Of a stretch of 64,000 nt of DNA, positions 22,376 through 30,869 are shown in pieces. A model generated the notes under the pieces. That model searched no databases, was not told where the DNA came from, and saw only the letters and a program-made list of their open reading frames with translations. The position numbers and the translations under genes are program-made. Numbering within the stretch: position 1 is the first letter of the stretch; every line of letters starts with the position of its first letter. This stretch comes from Gemmataceae bacterium. GTDB taxonomy: Bacteria > Planctomycetota > Planctomycetia > Gemmatales > Gemmataceae. The stretch lies in contig SHZY01000012.1 of the NCBI GenBank assembly GCA_009692065.1, positions 1 to 64,000 of the forward strand, written 5' to 3'.

Positions 22376-23614
22376 ATGCGTACCGACCGCCGTGATTTCC
22401 TGCGTTTTTCGCTTGCCGGCTCCAGCATGGTTGCGTTGACCGGAGCGATCCCGAATTTCTTGGGACACACCGCCGCTCAATCGCCGCAAGCGCAGCAGGC
22501 TGGGGCTCGCGACACCATCTTGGTGGTCGTCCAACTCACCGGCGGCAACGATGGTCTGAACACAGTCATCCCGCACAGCGATCCGAATTACGCCAGGCTT
22601 CGGCCAACGCTGCGGATTCAGAACTTCTTGCGCGTTAACGACACCATCGGCTTGCACCCGTCGCTGACCGGCATGCAATCGCTGCTGCAAGACAACGCCA
22701 TGTGCATCGTGCAGGGCGTCGGCTATCCCAACCCGAGCCAATCGCATTTTCGCTCGATGGATATCTGGCACGCCGCCGCCACTACGGACGTATTGAATGA
22801 AGGCTGGGTCGGCCGGGCGCTGCGGCATATCCCCGCGGCAACGTCCTTCCACCTGGCGAATCCGAATGAGGCGGCTCCTCTGGCGCTCACCGGCGCTCCG
22901 TCGCGAGTGCCGTCGATCGGAACGCTCGACGACTTCACCCAGCGCCTGCAAGCCGCCAGCGCGCCGGACCGACGCCAGCAACGAGACCTTCTGGACAGCG
23001 TCTCGCGGCCCGGCAATCCGCAGTCCAGCATGCTCGATTTCGTACAGCGTACTGCCGTGCAGACTTATGCGTCCAGCCAGCGGCTGGCCCAGATTGGCCG
23101 CGACTATCAGCCGCGCGTGCCGTATCCGACGACGGCGCTCGGCAATCACTTGAAGCTGGCGGCCCAACTCATCGACGCGGGGCTCGGCGCTCGGCTTTTC
23201 TACGTCACCCACGACGGCTTCGACACCCATGCCGCCCAGTTGCCTGCCCATGCCAACTTGCTGCGCGACGTTTCCGAAGCGATCACCGCCTTCTACCGCG
23301 ACATGGCAGCGCGTGGACAAGGCAATCGCGTGCTCATCATGACCTTCTCCGAATTCGGTCGCCGCGGCCACGAGAACGGCAGCCAGGGGACCGACCACGG
23401 TTCTGGCGCCCCGATGTTCCTCGTCGGCGGACGCGTTCGCTCGGGCCTCGTGGGTGACCATCCCGGCCTCGTCAACCTGGACCAAGGCAACTTGCCGCAC
23501 CGCATTGACTTCCGTCAGGTGTACGCGACTGTCCTCGACCAGTGGCTCGGCGTGCCAAGCCGGCAGGTGTTGGGGCAGGCGTACGATCATGTGAATGTGT
23601 TGCGCGGGGCGTAA
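22376..23614 (+). CDS. DUF1501 protein, Tat-exported
   Basis: 412 residues from ATG 22376, preceded by AGGAG. The N-terminus MRTDRRDFLRFSLAGSSMVA is a twin-arginine signal. The body (VVVQLTGGNDGLNTVIPHSD, MTFSEFGRRGHENGSQGTDH) is typical of DUF1501, a sulfatase/alkaline-phosphatase-superfamily-like fold with unknown substrate. It pairs with the DUF1800 gene. An upstream in-frame ATG at 22268 is rejected because the extension is encoded by the palindrome. Confidence 0.93.
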   Translation: MRTDRRDFLRFSLAGSSMVALTGAIPNFLGHTAAQSPQAQQAGARDTILVVVQLTGGNDGLNTVIPHSDPNYARLRPTLRIQNFLRVNDTIGLHPSLTGMQSLLQDNAMCIVQGVGYPNPSQSHFRSMDIWHAAATTDVLNEGWVGRALRHIPAATSFHLANPNEAAPLALTGAPSRVPSIGTLDDFTQRLQAASAPDRRQQRDLLDSVSRPGNPQSSMLDFVQRTAVQTYASSQRLAQIGRDYQPRVPYPTTALGNHLKLAAQLIDAGLGARLFYVTHDGFDTHAAQLPAHANLLRDVSEAITAFYRDMAARGQGNRVLIMTFSEFGRRGHENGSQGTDHGSGAPMFLVGGRVRSGLVGDHPGLVNLDQGNLPHRIDFRQVYATVLDQWLGVPSRQVLGQAYDHVNVLRGA

Positions 23615-23624
23615 TGAGAATCTT

Positions 23625-23661
23625 CGTTTAGCGCCCGCGCGACGTCTGTGGGCGCTAAACG
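23625..23661. repeat. Palindromic element, family A
   Basis: CGTTTAGCGCCCGC and GGGCGCTAAACG arms between the convergent ends of the DUF1501 gene and the first of three paralogues. Confidence 0.9.
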
Positions 23662-23674
23662 AGGAAATGTCAAA

Positions 23675-24808
23675 TCATTTCAATTCCTGCTCCAGATCGC
23701 GTACCAGTTCCGGATCCTGCCGCCTCGCGCGTTGCACTAGCGCACGCGCTTCCGGCTGCGGGCACGCCAGAGAGTAGCGGACGATGCTCTGCCGGATGAG
23801 CGGTGTTTGATAGGTCTTCAGGTCCCAGCACGCCACGATTTGCTTGGTGTGCTCCCAGCGTTTCCACTTACGCAGGTCCTCGATCGCGAGGTCGGCCATG
23901 TCGGCCTGGCCAATCGCCAGGCTCAAAGCCTCCAGGACTCGTGGCCCCGTCTCTTCCGGCTTGGCGTTGTAATAGAATCGCATCGTCCGCATCGTCATGT
24001 AACGCAACAAGAACGATGGCTTGTCGCTCTTGAGCATCTCGCGTGCAATTGCCCAGCCCTCGTCGGGCCGCATCGTGATATAGCCGGCGAGAATCCCCTG
24101 GTAGGACTTGTAGAATCGTTCAGGAGGGCTCTTCAAGAGCGAGCGCAGCAACTCAGCATCGTCCGCGTTGCCGCAGGCGCCCAGGAGATACGCAAACATG
24201 CTCATGCGTTCGGGCTCCAGTTCGGGATCCTTGATGAGCTTGCGCAGGTTGACGGGCGAGAGCTGCTTCGCCGTCTGGGCAATCAGCTTGTCGTCCGTCT
24301 TGGCAAAGATCAGAAAGGCTTCATCCGCGATATTCGCGTCCGCGTGATCCAGATGCTTGCCGGCGAGGAAGATCACCTGGGCGGGGTCCTTGCGATGCTG
24401 GTGCAGTTGTGCGACGAAGTCAAGTACGGCAGGCGAGGCGATCTCCTTGCCCCAATAGGGTTCTAGGCTCGTTTTCGGCGCGCGGATGAACATCACATAC
24501 TTGGGCGGCGTCTTCGGATCGAGGATCGGCAGGTAGCGTGACAGGACCAGCGTTCTCTTGCGCGGGAATGCGGCGTCGTCCTTGATGATCTTGTCGATGT
24601 GAAAATCCGTCGTGCCGCGACCCGGCGTAGCGCCTGGCTTCAGATCGAGCTGTGGATTTGCTAGCGTGCCATAGAGGACGACGGCGGCCTCGTTGAACTC
24701 GTAGGCCAGCGACATGCTGCGCACCAGCCTATCGCCGCACAGACTGCACGCTGGGGCAGGGGAGGGGGTGAGGGCCAGAAATCCCATCAGGACGATGATT
24801 TTTCGCAT
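23675..24808 (-). CDS. Secreted CxxC/HEAT-like protein, paralogue 3 of a tandem trio
   Basis: A 377-residue protein with a signal peptide (residues 1-20) followed by CSLCGD. The N-terminal domain (VVLYGTLANPQLD to FIRAP) is beta-rich and the rest is helical, with segments like LRYMTMRTMRFYYN and ADLAIEDLRKWKRW that suggest HEAT-type repeats. It is clearly related to the two genes upstream (24895 and 26109), and all three end with an arginine/aspartate-rich helix. Function unknown. Confidence 0.75.
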   Translation of the reverse strand: MRKIIVLMGFLALTPSPAPACSLCGDRLVRSMSLAYEFNEAAVVLYGTLANPQLDLKPGATPGRGTTDFHIDKIIKDDAAFPRKRTLVLSRYLPILDPKTPPKYVMFIRAPKTSLEPYWGKEIASPAVLDFVAQLHQHRKDPAQVIFLAGKHLDHADANIADEAFLIFAKTDDKLIAQTAKQLSPVNLRKLIKDPELEPERMSMFAYLLGACGNADDAELLRSLLKSPPERFYKSYQGILAGYITMRPDEGWAIAREMLKSDKPSFLLRYMTMRTMRFYYNAKPEETGPRVLEALSLAIGQADMADLAIEDLRKWKRWEHTKQIVACWDLKTYQTPLIRQSIVRYSLACPQPEARALVQRARRQDPELVRDLEQELK

Positions 24809-24839
24809 CGGCAGACTCCATTCCTCAGGCGGTCTTCTT

Positions 24840-24884
24840 CGTTTAGCGCCCGCACAAAAGTTCGCACGGCGCGGGCGCTGAACG
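24840..24884. repeat. Palindromic element, family A
   Basis: CGTTTAGCGCCCGC and GCGGGCGCTGAACG arms (one mismatch) between paralogues 2 and 3. Confidence 0.88.
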
Positions 24885-24894
24885 AAGAGGAAGG

Positions 24895-26070
24895 CTATTT
24901 CGTGACCGGCTCCAACTCCAGCAACTCGCGCGTCTCATCCACCCACTCCTTATCCCGATCCCGCTGTTCCTTGACAAAAGCCTTGGCCGTGGCCGAATCG
25001 CATTGCAGGGCATAGCGCAGAATCGACTTGCGGATGATCGGCGTGTTAAAGTCCTTCTGCCCAAAGAGGCCAAGGATCTGGTCGCAGTAGCTCCATTGCT
25101 TCCACTTGCGCAAGTCCTCGATGGCGAAGTCGGCCATGTCCGGCACCTTCATGATGCCCGCGATGCCCTTGACGATCTCGCTTTTGCCCGCCGCCAAGTC
25201 CTTGACGTTGATGAGTTCCGCCCGTGACTCGCGCAAGAAACGCATCGTCTGCAAGCCAGAGTAGCGCACCAGGAACGGCTTCTCCTTGTCCTGCGCGAGG
25301 TCCTTGAGGTAGCTCCAGCCCTTCTGCGGTTCCAGCATCGTGTAGGCCGCCATCAAGCCAAACAGCCCCGAGCCGCGCCGCTTTTCCGGGTCGTTGATCA
25401 TCTTCATGAGCATTTCCGCATGCTTGGCGTTGCCGCAGTGTCCCAAAAGTGAAGCGTACAGACCGCAGCGGTACGACGGCGTCTTGGGGTCTTCAAGCCA
25501 GCCAGCGATCATGTCGGCGGGGAGTTTCTTGGCCATGTCCTTGTAGTCGGTGTAGTCCGCTCGCTGAAATTCGCGATAGGCATCCATGGCGACTTCGGAT
25601 TCGGGGCTGTTGAGAAAATCGAACGCGAACCGCAATCGCTCGGGCTGGGCCTTGCCCTTGAGTTTGATGATGCCTTCGATGTAACGCACCATCTCGCCAT
25701 CGTTGGCAACGGGAGTCCCCTTGTTGGCGTCGATCTTGCCCTTGTAGATCTCGGCGAAGACAAGGTATTTGGTCTTGGGATCGGTGATGTAGCGCGGCAG
25801 CGTTAAACGCTTCAGCCCCTTGATTGCCGTGTGGTCTTTGTAAATGTGTTCGATGACAAAGTCGCTCTGCCCCTGATCGAGACTGCCGGGAACCAACTTG
25901 GCATTCTCGAAGTGCCCGAAGAGCACCATCTGCGCCTCGTCGATCTGGAGCACCAGCGTGGCGTTTCTTTCTCCTCCGCAAAACTCGCATGCCTGGACCG
26001 GCGACAACAACGCGAGATTCACAAGGGCCAGGACGCAGCCCACAGCAGCAATACGGCAAAGCAGGTTCAT
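24895..26070 (-). CDS. Secreted CxxC/HEAT-like protein, paralogue 2 of a tandem trio
   Basis: 391 residues with a signal peptide (to about residue 27) and CEFCGG at the mature N-terminus. It shares with its neighbours the MVLFGHFENAKLVPG-like N-terminal beta domain, TLPRYITDPKTKYLVF, and the C-terminal block YSGLQTMRFL then DMADFAIEDLRKWKQW. It is most similar to the gene at 26109. Localisation is inferred to be extracytoplasmic; no catalytic residues are recognisable. Confidence 0.77.
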   Translation of the reverse strand: MNLLCRIAAVGCVLALVNLALLSPVQACEFCGGERNATLVLQIDEAQMVLFGHFENAKLVPGSLDQGQSDFVIEHIYKDHTAIKGLKRLTLPRYITDPKTKYLVFAEIYKGKIDANKGTPVANDGEMVRYIEGIIKLKGKAQPERLRFAFDFLNSPESEVAMDAYREFQRADYTDYKDMAKKLPADMIAGWLEDPKTPSYRCGLYASLLGHCGNAKHAEMLMKMINDPEKRRGSGLFGLMAAYTMLEPQKGWSYLKDLAQDKEKPFLVRYSGLQTMRFLRESRAELINVKDLAAGKSEIVKGIAGIMKVPDMADFAIEDLRKWKQWSYCDQILGLFGQKDFNTPIIRKSILRYALQCDSATAKAFVKEQRDRDKEWVDETRELLELEPVTK

Positions 26071-26108
26071 GTTGCAACCTCAGTGAACATTGGGTGATGG
26101 GGCACGTT

Positions 26109-27293
26109 TTACTTGGGCGATTTCGGGGCGGCTTTCGTCTCCAGTTCGAGCAGTTCGCGGATATCGTCTACCCACTCGGGATCGCGGGCTCGCTGTGCCT
26201 CGACGAACTTCCGCGCCCGTTCGGTATCGCATTGCAGGGCATAGCGCAGGATCGCCTTACGCGCGAATGCCGTCTCGTAGCCTTTCTTCTCCCACAGATC
26301 TAGCACTTGAGCGCAGTAATCCCAGCGTTGCCACTTGCGCAGGTCTTCCATGGCAAAGTCAGCCATGTCCGGCACATCGAGGATGGATGCTACACCCTTG
26401 ACGATTTCGTTCCTGGCTGCGGATTCGTCGTTTGGGTTGACGAGATCAGGCCGGCTATCCCGCAAGAATCGCATGGTTTGCAAGCCCGCGTAGCGGACCA
26501 GGAATGGCTTGTCTCGACTCTGCACCAAATCCTTGATGTAGCTCCAGCCTTTTTCGGGTTCCAGAATGGTGTACGCCATCAGGAAGCCGTTGAGGCTCGA
26601 GCCGCGGCGCTTGTCGGGGTCGTCGATCATGCTCAGCAACAACTTGGCGTCCTGGACGCCGCCGCAATGGCCTAGCAGCATGGCATACAGGCCGTGGCGA
26701 AAAGACGGCGTTTTCTCGTCCTTCAGCCAGCCGGCGATCGTGGCCGCGGGCAGCTTCTTGGCGATCTCCTGGTAATCGCGATAGTCGGCACTGGCGAATT
26801 CGCGATACGCATCCATGGCGACTTCGGGCTCCTGGCTGTTCAAAAAATCGAAGGCGTAGCGCAGCCGTTCCGGTGGCGGACGCGTCTTGATCTTGATCGC
26901 CCCATCGAGGTAGCGGATCATCTCGCGATCATTGACCAGAGCTACTCCCTTGTAGGCGTCGAGGCGGCCTTTATAGATTTCGCACAACAGGAAGTACTTG
27001 GTCTTGGAATCGGGGATGTAGCGCGACAGGGTGATGCGTGTCTTTCCCTTGAGTGCGTCGTGGTCCTTGAACGTGCGCTCGATGACGAACTCCGAGGTTC
27101 CGAAGTCCACGCCGTTGGCTGCCGGCTTGGCATTCTCGAAATGGCCGAAGAGCACGATCTGTGCGTCGTTGAATTGCTGCAGCAGCGGCAAGCCGTTGGC
27201 TTCGCAGCAGGCGGGGCTCGCTTCGGTGGCAAGCGCAAATCGCAGCAGCGCCGCGAGGGCGATCAGCCAGACATTGCGACGAATGAAAACCAT
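26109..27293 (-). CDS. Secreted CxxC-like/HEAT-like protein, paralogue 1 of a tandem trio
   Basis: 394 residues from the start at 27293 (MVFIRRNVWLIALAALLRFA), which gives a signal peptide; the open frame upstream is partly a palindromic element and is excluded. The mature N-terminus has CCEANG in place of CxxC. The domain order matches paralogue 2: VLFGHFENAKPAANG, TLSRYIPDSKTKYFLL, then DMADFAMEDLRKWQRW. Confidence 0.77.
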   Translation of the reverse strand: MVFIRRNVWLIALAALLRFALATEASPACCEANGLPLLQQFNDAQIVLFGHFENAKPAANGVDFGTSEFVIERTFKDHDALKGKTRITLSRYIPDSKTKYFLLCEIYKGRLDAYKGVALVNDREMIRYLDGAIKIKTRPPPERLRYAFDFLNSQEPEVAMDAYREFASADYRDYQEIAKKLPAATIAGWLKDEKTPSFRHGLYAMLLGHCGGVQDAKLLLSMIDDPDKRRGSSLNGFLMAYTILEPEKGWSYIKDLVQSRDKPFLVRYAGLQTMRFLRDSRPDLVNPNDESAARNEIVKGVASILDVPDMADFAMEDLRKWQRWDYCAQVLDLWEKKGYETAFARKAILRYALQCDTERARKFVEAQRARDPEWVDDIRELLELETKAAPKSPK

Positions 27294-27327
27294 CTGCGAG
27301 CCTCGCCGAACCATGATTCGTGGCAAG

Positions 27328-27380
27328 CCCTGGGATGAGGTACTCCGAATCCCAGGGGTTCGGAGTACCTCACCCCTGGG
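27328..27380. repeat. Palindromic element, family C (GAGGTACTCCGAA)
   Basis: Arms GATGAGGTACTCCGAATCCC and the complement GGTTCGGAGTACCTCACCCC. The same family is inserted twice inside uvrA (41027 and 44561). A partial copy (GTCCCAGGGGTTCG) follows at about 27458. Confidence 0.88.
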
Positions 27381-27479
27381 CGTCCACAGAGTTGAGGCAG
27401 AGTTCACTCTCTATTATTGCCGGCTAGGTGGGAAAAGTGCAACCGTGAAATGGGGAAAGTCCCAGGGGTTCGACACACG

Positions 27480-29603
27480 CTATTGCACAAACGGATCCTG
27501 ATCGGGCCTGCACGCCTCCACGTCCGTGGCCTTGGAGACTTTCAGCACCGTCTCGAAAGTCGTCGGGGTGCGCTGCCGGAATTCGACGCGAGCGGTGATT
27601 TTGATCCAGTCGCCGATCTTGTAGCCCTGGATGTTCTCGCGTGCCACGACCATGGTCCGCATCGTCGTGGCGTCGCCCGCACAACAGTTTCTCTTTAGCC
27701 TCGACAGGCTGAACACCATTTCGCTGCCAGCGCGAATTGGCTCAAACTCGCCGCGCACCTCCACGACTTTGCCCTTGTATTGGTTGCGAGTGTCCTCGCG
27801 TGCTGCCATGGTGAGCAACGTTCCGTAGGGTGTCTTTTCGCCTTGAACCGCCTCGTCCTGCCCCAGCGACACGCCGAAATGGCCCAGTTGGGCAAACAGG
27901 TCGGGACCCATGCCGATGTGCAGCAAATGCGGCTCCACGTCGGGAGGCATGATAAAACCGGTCGTGTCGCGCGGATGCTCCCGGCCGAAGAAATAGTTGA
28001 CGACGCTGGAGTAAAGAAAAACCTGGAGCACGAGGCAAATGACAATCGTGTAGATCAAACGGCCGCGGAACACGCGTGTGTACATCAAGAGCAGTTTGAA
28101 GTCGAGCATCGGCCCCAGGACGAGAAACGCCAGCTTCGAGCCATCCGGCCAAAAGAGCGGGAAATTGGCGGCGACAAACGCGTCGGCCTCGCTGCACAGG
28201 CAAAAGAGGATTGCGATGCCCATCATCATCAGGATCGCAATGACCGGCGCCTGCTGCAGCCAGTCCTGCACGTTGTATTCCTTGATGAGGAACTTTCCCC
28301 CCGCCGCCAGCACGGCGCCCAGGATGAGGAAGGCAAGAATGTCAACGTAATCGTGCAGCGCCGTCTGCGTGATGTTATTAACGCGTTCACGCCAGGGTCG
28401 GCTGGCCTGCGAGCTTTCTTCGTCGGAACCTGCCTTCAAGCCGTGCAGGACGCTGGGGTGCAGCAGCCGTTTGCCATGCCGCTGCCATTGCCAATCGACG
28501 ACAAGAGCGGTGACGATGGCCACGAGGTACGACAGCCCTACACGCCAGGCGACCACCTGCCACGGACCGCCCAGTATGTCATTGCGGCCTGGGTCGTTGT
28601 AGCTCCCGAAGGCGACCAGCGTGCTGCCCATCACCACCACATTGATCACCGGTCCCGCCAGCATGTAGGCGACGCAAACGCCCAACGGCAGCCCCTTCCG
28701 CAGCAGCCGTTTCATGACGACGATGATCCCACACTCGCACATCGGGAACACCAGGCCCAAGAGAGCGCCGATCATGATGGCCAGCAGCGTATTGCGCGGC
28801 ACCAGCTTCGCGAGCGCCTGCTGCGGCACGAATTCCTCCAGAATACCTGCGAGCAAAACACCCAGGACGATGAACGGCATCGCTTCGTAAACAATGCTGA
28901 CGAAATCGACGAGCAGCCGCTCGGCTCCCGTATCGGCAATGCTTAGCTGGCGGTTGGGCAGGCCGAGCAAGAAAAGAATGATCGGCACCAGAATGACGAC
29001 ATAGCGCCAGGGTGCCCAGCCGTGATCGTGATCGGCGGCTTCGTCGTGATCGGGTTCTACGTGTGCCTTGCCGATGTGGTGCTCGTGGGCGTGATGTTCG
29101 TGAGAGTGTTCGTGGGAATGATCGTGGCCGCAAGCTTCGCCCGGTGCGTGTTCGTGGCCACACGCGGGGCCATGGACGTGGGCCGGCGCCGGGACCACGG
29201 CCAGCTCCAGCGGCGTTTTGGCTGGCGCGGGGTGCTTATGCTCGTGGGGATGGTCGTGATCGTGGTCGTGTGCATGGCCGTGATCGTGCGGCTTGCGGAA
29301 CGACGGATCGCGCGACTGTTGCCAGAGGATCCAGCCGCGTGTGAAAGCGATGAGGGTAAGACCGATGCCGGTAAGCAGCACATAGGGATGGAACTGCTGG
29401 TCGAGGAGGTTCGTGAGCATGGTTGGCCTGTTTACTGCGCTCGCCGTCTTCTCCCAGTACCACAGGCACAAGCAGATTACGCCGAACGCGCCGGACAGGC
29501 CGACCATGCAGAGTTGATCGATGAAGTAGTTGTCTTCCTCGCCGTGATGGTGATCGTGAGTGTGCCCATGGCCGTGATCGTGCGTATGGGTGGATTCGGA
29601 CAT
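27480..29603 (-). CDS. Permease fusion: YcgQ-like ends around a COG0701 permease, with His-rich loop
   Basis: 707 residues from ATG 29603. Residues 1-20 are His-rich (THTHDHGHGHTHDH) and two membrane segments follow. A long cytoplasmic or periplasmic His/Asp loop (about 88-185) precedes about eight membrane segments of the DUF318/COG0701 (YraQ/YcgR/ArsP) permease type, including MCECGIIVVMKRLLRKGLPL. The C-terminal 150 residues are soluble and contain NCCAGDATTMRTMVV, matching the CCxxDA motif of YcgQ (DUF1980/TIGR03943). In Firmicutes YcgR and YcgQ are separate neighbouring proteins tied to zinc starvation. The fusion plus His clusters and the adjacent metal-ABC permease suggest divalent-metal handling; the substrate is inferred. 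Confidence 0.78.
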   Translation of the reverse strand: MSESTHTHDHGHGHTHDHHHGEEDNYFIDQLCMVGLSGAFGVICLCLWYWEKTASAVNRPTMLTNLLDQQFHPYVLLTGIGLTLIAFTRGWILWQQSRDPSFRKPHDHGHAHDHDHDHPHEHKHPAPAKTPLELAVVPAPAHVHGPACGHEHAPGEACGHDHSHEHSHEHHAHEHHIGKAHVEPDHDEAADHDHGWAPWRYVVILVPIILFLLGLPNRQLSIADTGAERLLVDFVSIVYEAMPFIVLGVLLAGILEEFVPQQALAKLVPRNTLLAIMIGALLGLVFPMCECGIIVVMKRLLRKGLPLGVCVAYMLAGPVINVVVMGSTLVAFGSYNDPGRNDILGGPWQVVAWRVGLSYLVAIVTALVVDWQWQRHGKRLLHPSVLHGLKAGSDEESSQASRPWRERVNNITQTALHDYVDILAFLILGAVLAAGGKFLIKEYNVQDWLQQAPVIAILMMMGIAILFCLCSEADAFVAANFPLFWPDGSKLAFLVLGPMLDFKLLLMYTRVFRGRLIYTIVICLVLQVFLYSSVVNYFFGREHPRDTTGFIMPPDVEPHLLHIGMGPDLFAQLGHFGVSLGQDEAVQGEKTPYGTLLTMAAREDTRNQYKGKVVEVRGEFEPIRAGSEMVFSLSRLKRNCCAGDATTMRTMVVARENIQGYKIGDWIKITARVEFRQRTPTTFETVLKVSKATDVEACRPDQDPFVQ

Positions 29604-29752
29604 CGTTATACTTCTTCCCCGCACGTAAGTGAAAAGGGGCGCTTCACGTTGTCGCGAAACGCCCGCACGAAAAGGAGCTGCCTATACTACGAAACGGGCA
29701 CTCTGGTTTGTTCATCATTGTCACCGATTCGCGGGCGATTGCAAGACCGGCT

Positions 29753-30724
29753 TCAGCCCGCGCGGCGCAGCCAGCGACCCAGCACAACGGATGCAACGAA
29801 TACCAGCACGCTCAGCACGATGACGGTGCCGCTGATGCCGATGACGGCGCCGCGGGCAAAAAATCCGCCGCTCGCCCGGTTCAAGAGCGCATTGCTGATC
29901 TCCCAGCTCAGCACATTGCCGAGAAGGCCGACCATCAGTGCGAAGAGAATCGACAACCAGAACATCTGGCGCAAGTTGCCCGAAAGATTGGCAGCCGCCG
30001 CGGCAGGCACGATCAACAGGCCGTTGATGAGCAAGGCCCCCGTGATTTGCTGGCTGAGATTGATCATCAGGGCGAGCAGCACAATGAACAGATAACGGCA
30101 CAAGCGAACCGGAACCTGACGCGACAAGGCCAGGCTGGGGCTGACGCTGGCAAGTATCAGCCAGTTGTACATGAAGGCCAAGAAGATCGCGGCGCCGATG
30201 GCCAACAGGAGGAGCCAAACGACTTGTTCGTTTCCCGCGGTGGTTGGGTTGCCGAAGATGAAGTCCTCGATGCTGAAGAGCCGTCGGCTCTGAGCCAGGC
30301 TCATGACCACGGCGCCGATGCCGATCGAGCCGGCATAAAAGACCCCGATCACGGTATCGCTGGCCAAGCCGGTTTGCTCACGCACGAACGCGATCAACAG
30401 CCCGATGGCAATTCCAAAGCTAATCATGATTACGGTGATGTACTGGCGGACCTGCTGATCGTCAGTGGCGCCGGCCAGCATGGTCACGAGCAGTCCGAAG
30501 GCAACGCCGGCGAACGCGCAGTGGGCCAGCGCATCCGAGAAGAACGCCATGCGGTTGCCGACGACGAGCGAACCCATCGCACCGCAGATGAGGCAAACTA
30601 CAAGAGTCGCGATCAAGCCGCGCACGTTGGCGTCGTGTGTGAGAAACGAATCGGCGGGCCAGGGCAATCGGCAAATCGTGTCGATCAGCAAGTCCAACCA
30701 TTCCGCCGGCCATGAGAGCATCAT
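29753..30724 (-). CDS. Metal ABC transporter permease (ZnuB/MntB type)
   Basis: A multispanning ABC-3 family permease, 323 aa from the ATG at 30724; the frame stays open upstream but without membrane or family character. Typical segments are FFSDALAHCAFAGVAFGLLV and GALLINGLLIVPAAAAANL. The family moves zinc, manganese or iron inward with an ATPase and a binding protein; neither is next to it here. It lies directly upstream of the His-rich permease on the same strand. Confidence 0.87.
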   Translation of the reverse strand: MMLSWPAEWLDLLIDTICRLPWPADSFLTHDANVRGLIATLVVCLICGAMGSLVVGNRMAFFSDALAHCAFAGVAFGLLVTMLAGATDDQQVRQYITVIMISFGIAIGLLIAFVREQTGLASDTVIGVFYAGSIGIGAVVMSLAQSRRLFSIEDFIFGNPTTAGNEQVVWLLLLAIGAAIFLAFMYNWLILASVSPSLALSRQVPVRLCRYLFIVLLALMINLSQQITGALLINGLLIVPAAAAANLSGNLRQMFWLSILFALMVGLLGNVLSWEISNALLNRASGGFFARGAVIGISGTVIVLSVLVFVASVVLGRWLRRAG

Positions 30725-30869
30725 TTCACCACAAGCCAAGGACAGCCAGAATTGAACCACGGGGGAAAACGGGGAGCACGGGGAAATATTATGACTCACC
30801 AACGAACGCAGAGGTGAGACGGGATCAATTCTGATTCTTCCCCGTGCCCCCCTTGGTTCATTAGTCCTA

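Noticed and set aside
28900-29350. Val/Arg-rich plus-strand open frames in the His-rich region
   Set aside because: They are the reverse strand of His/Asp repeat codons in the permease fusion.
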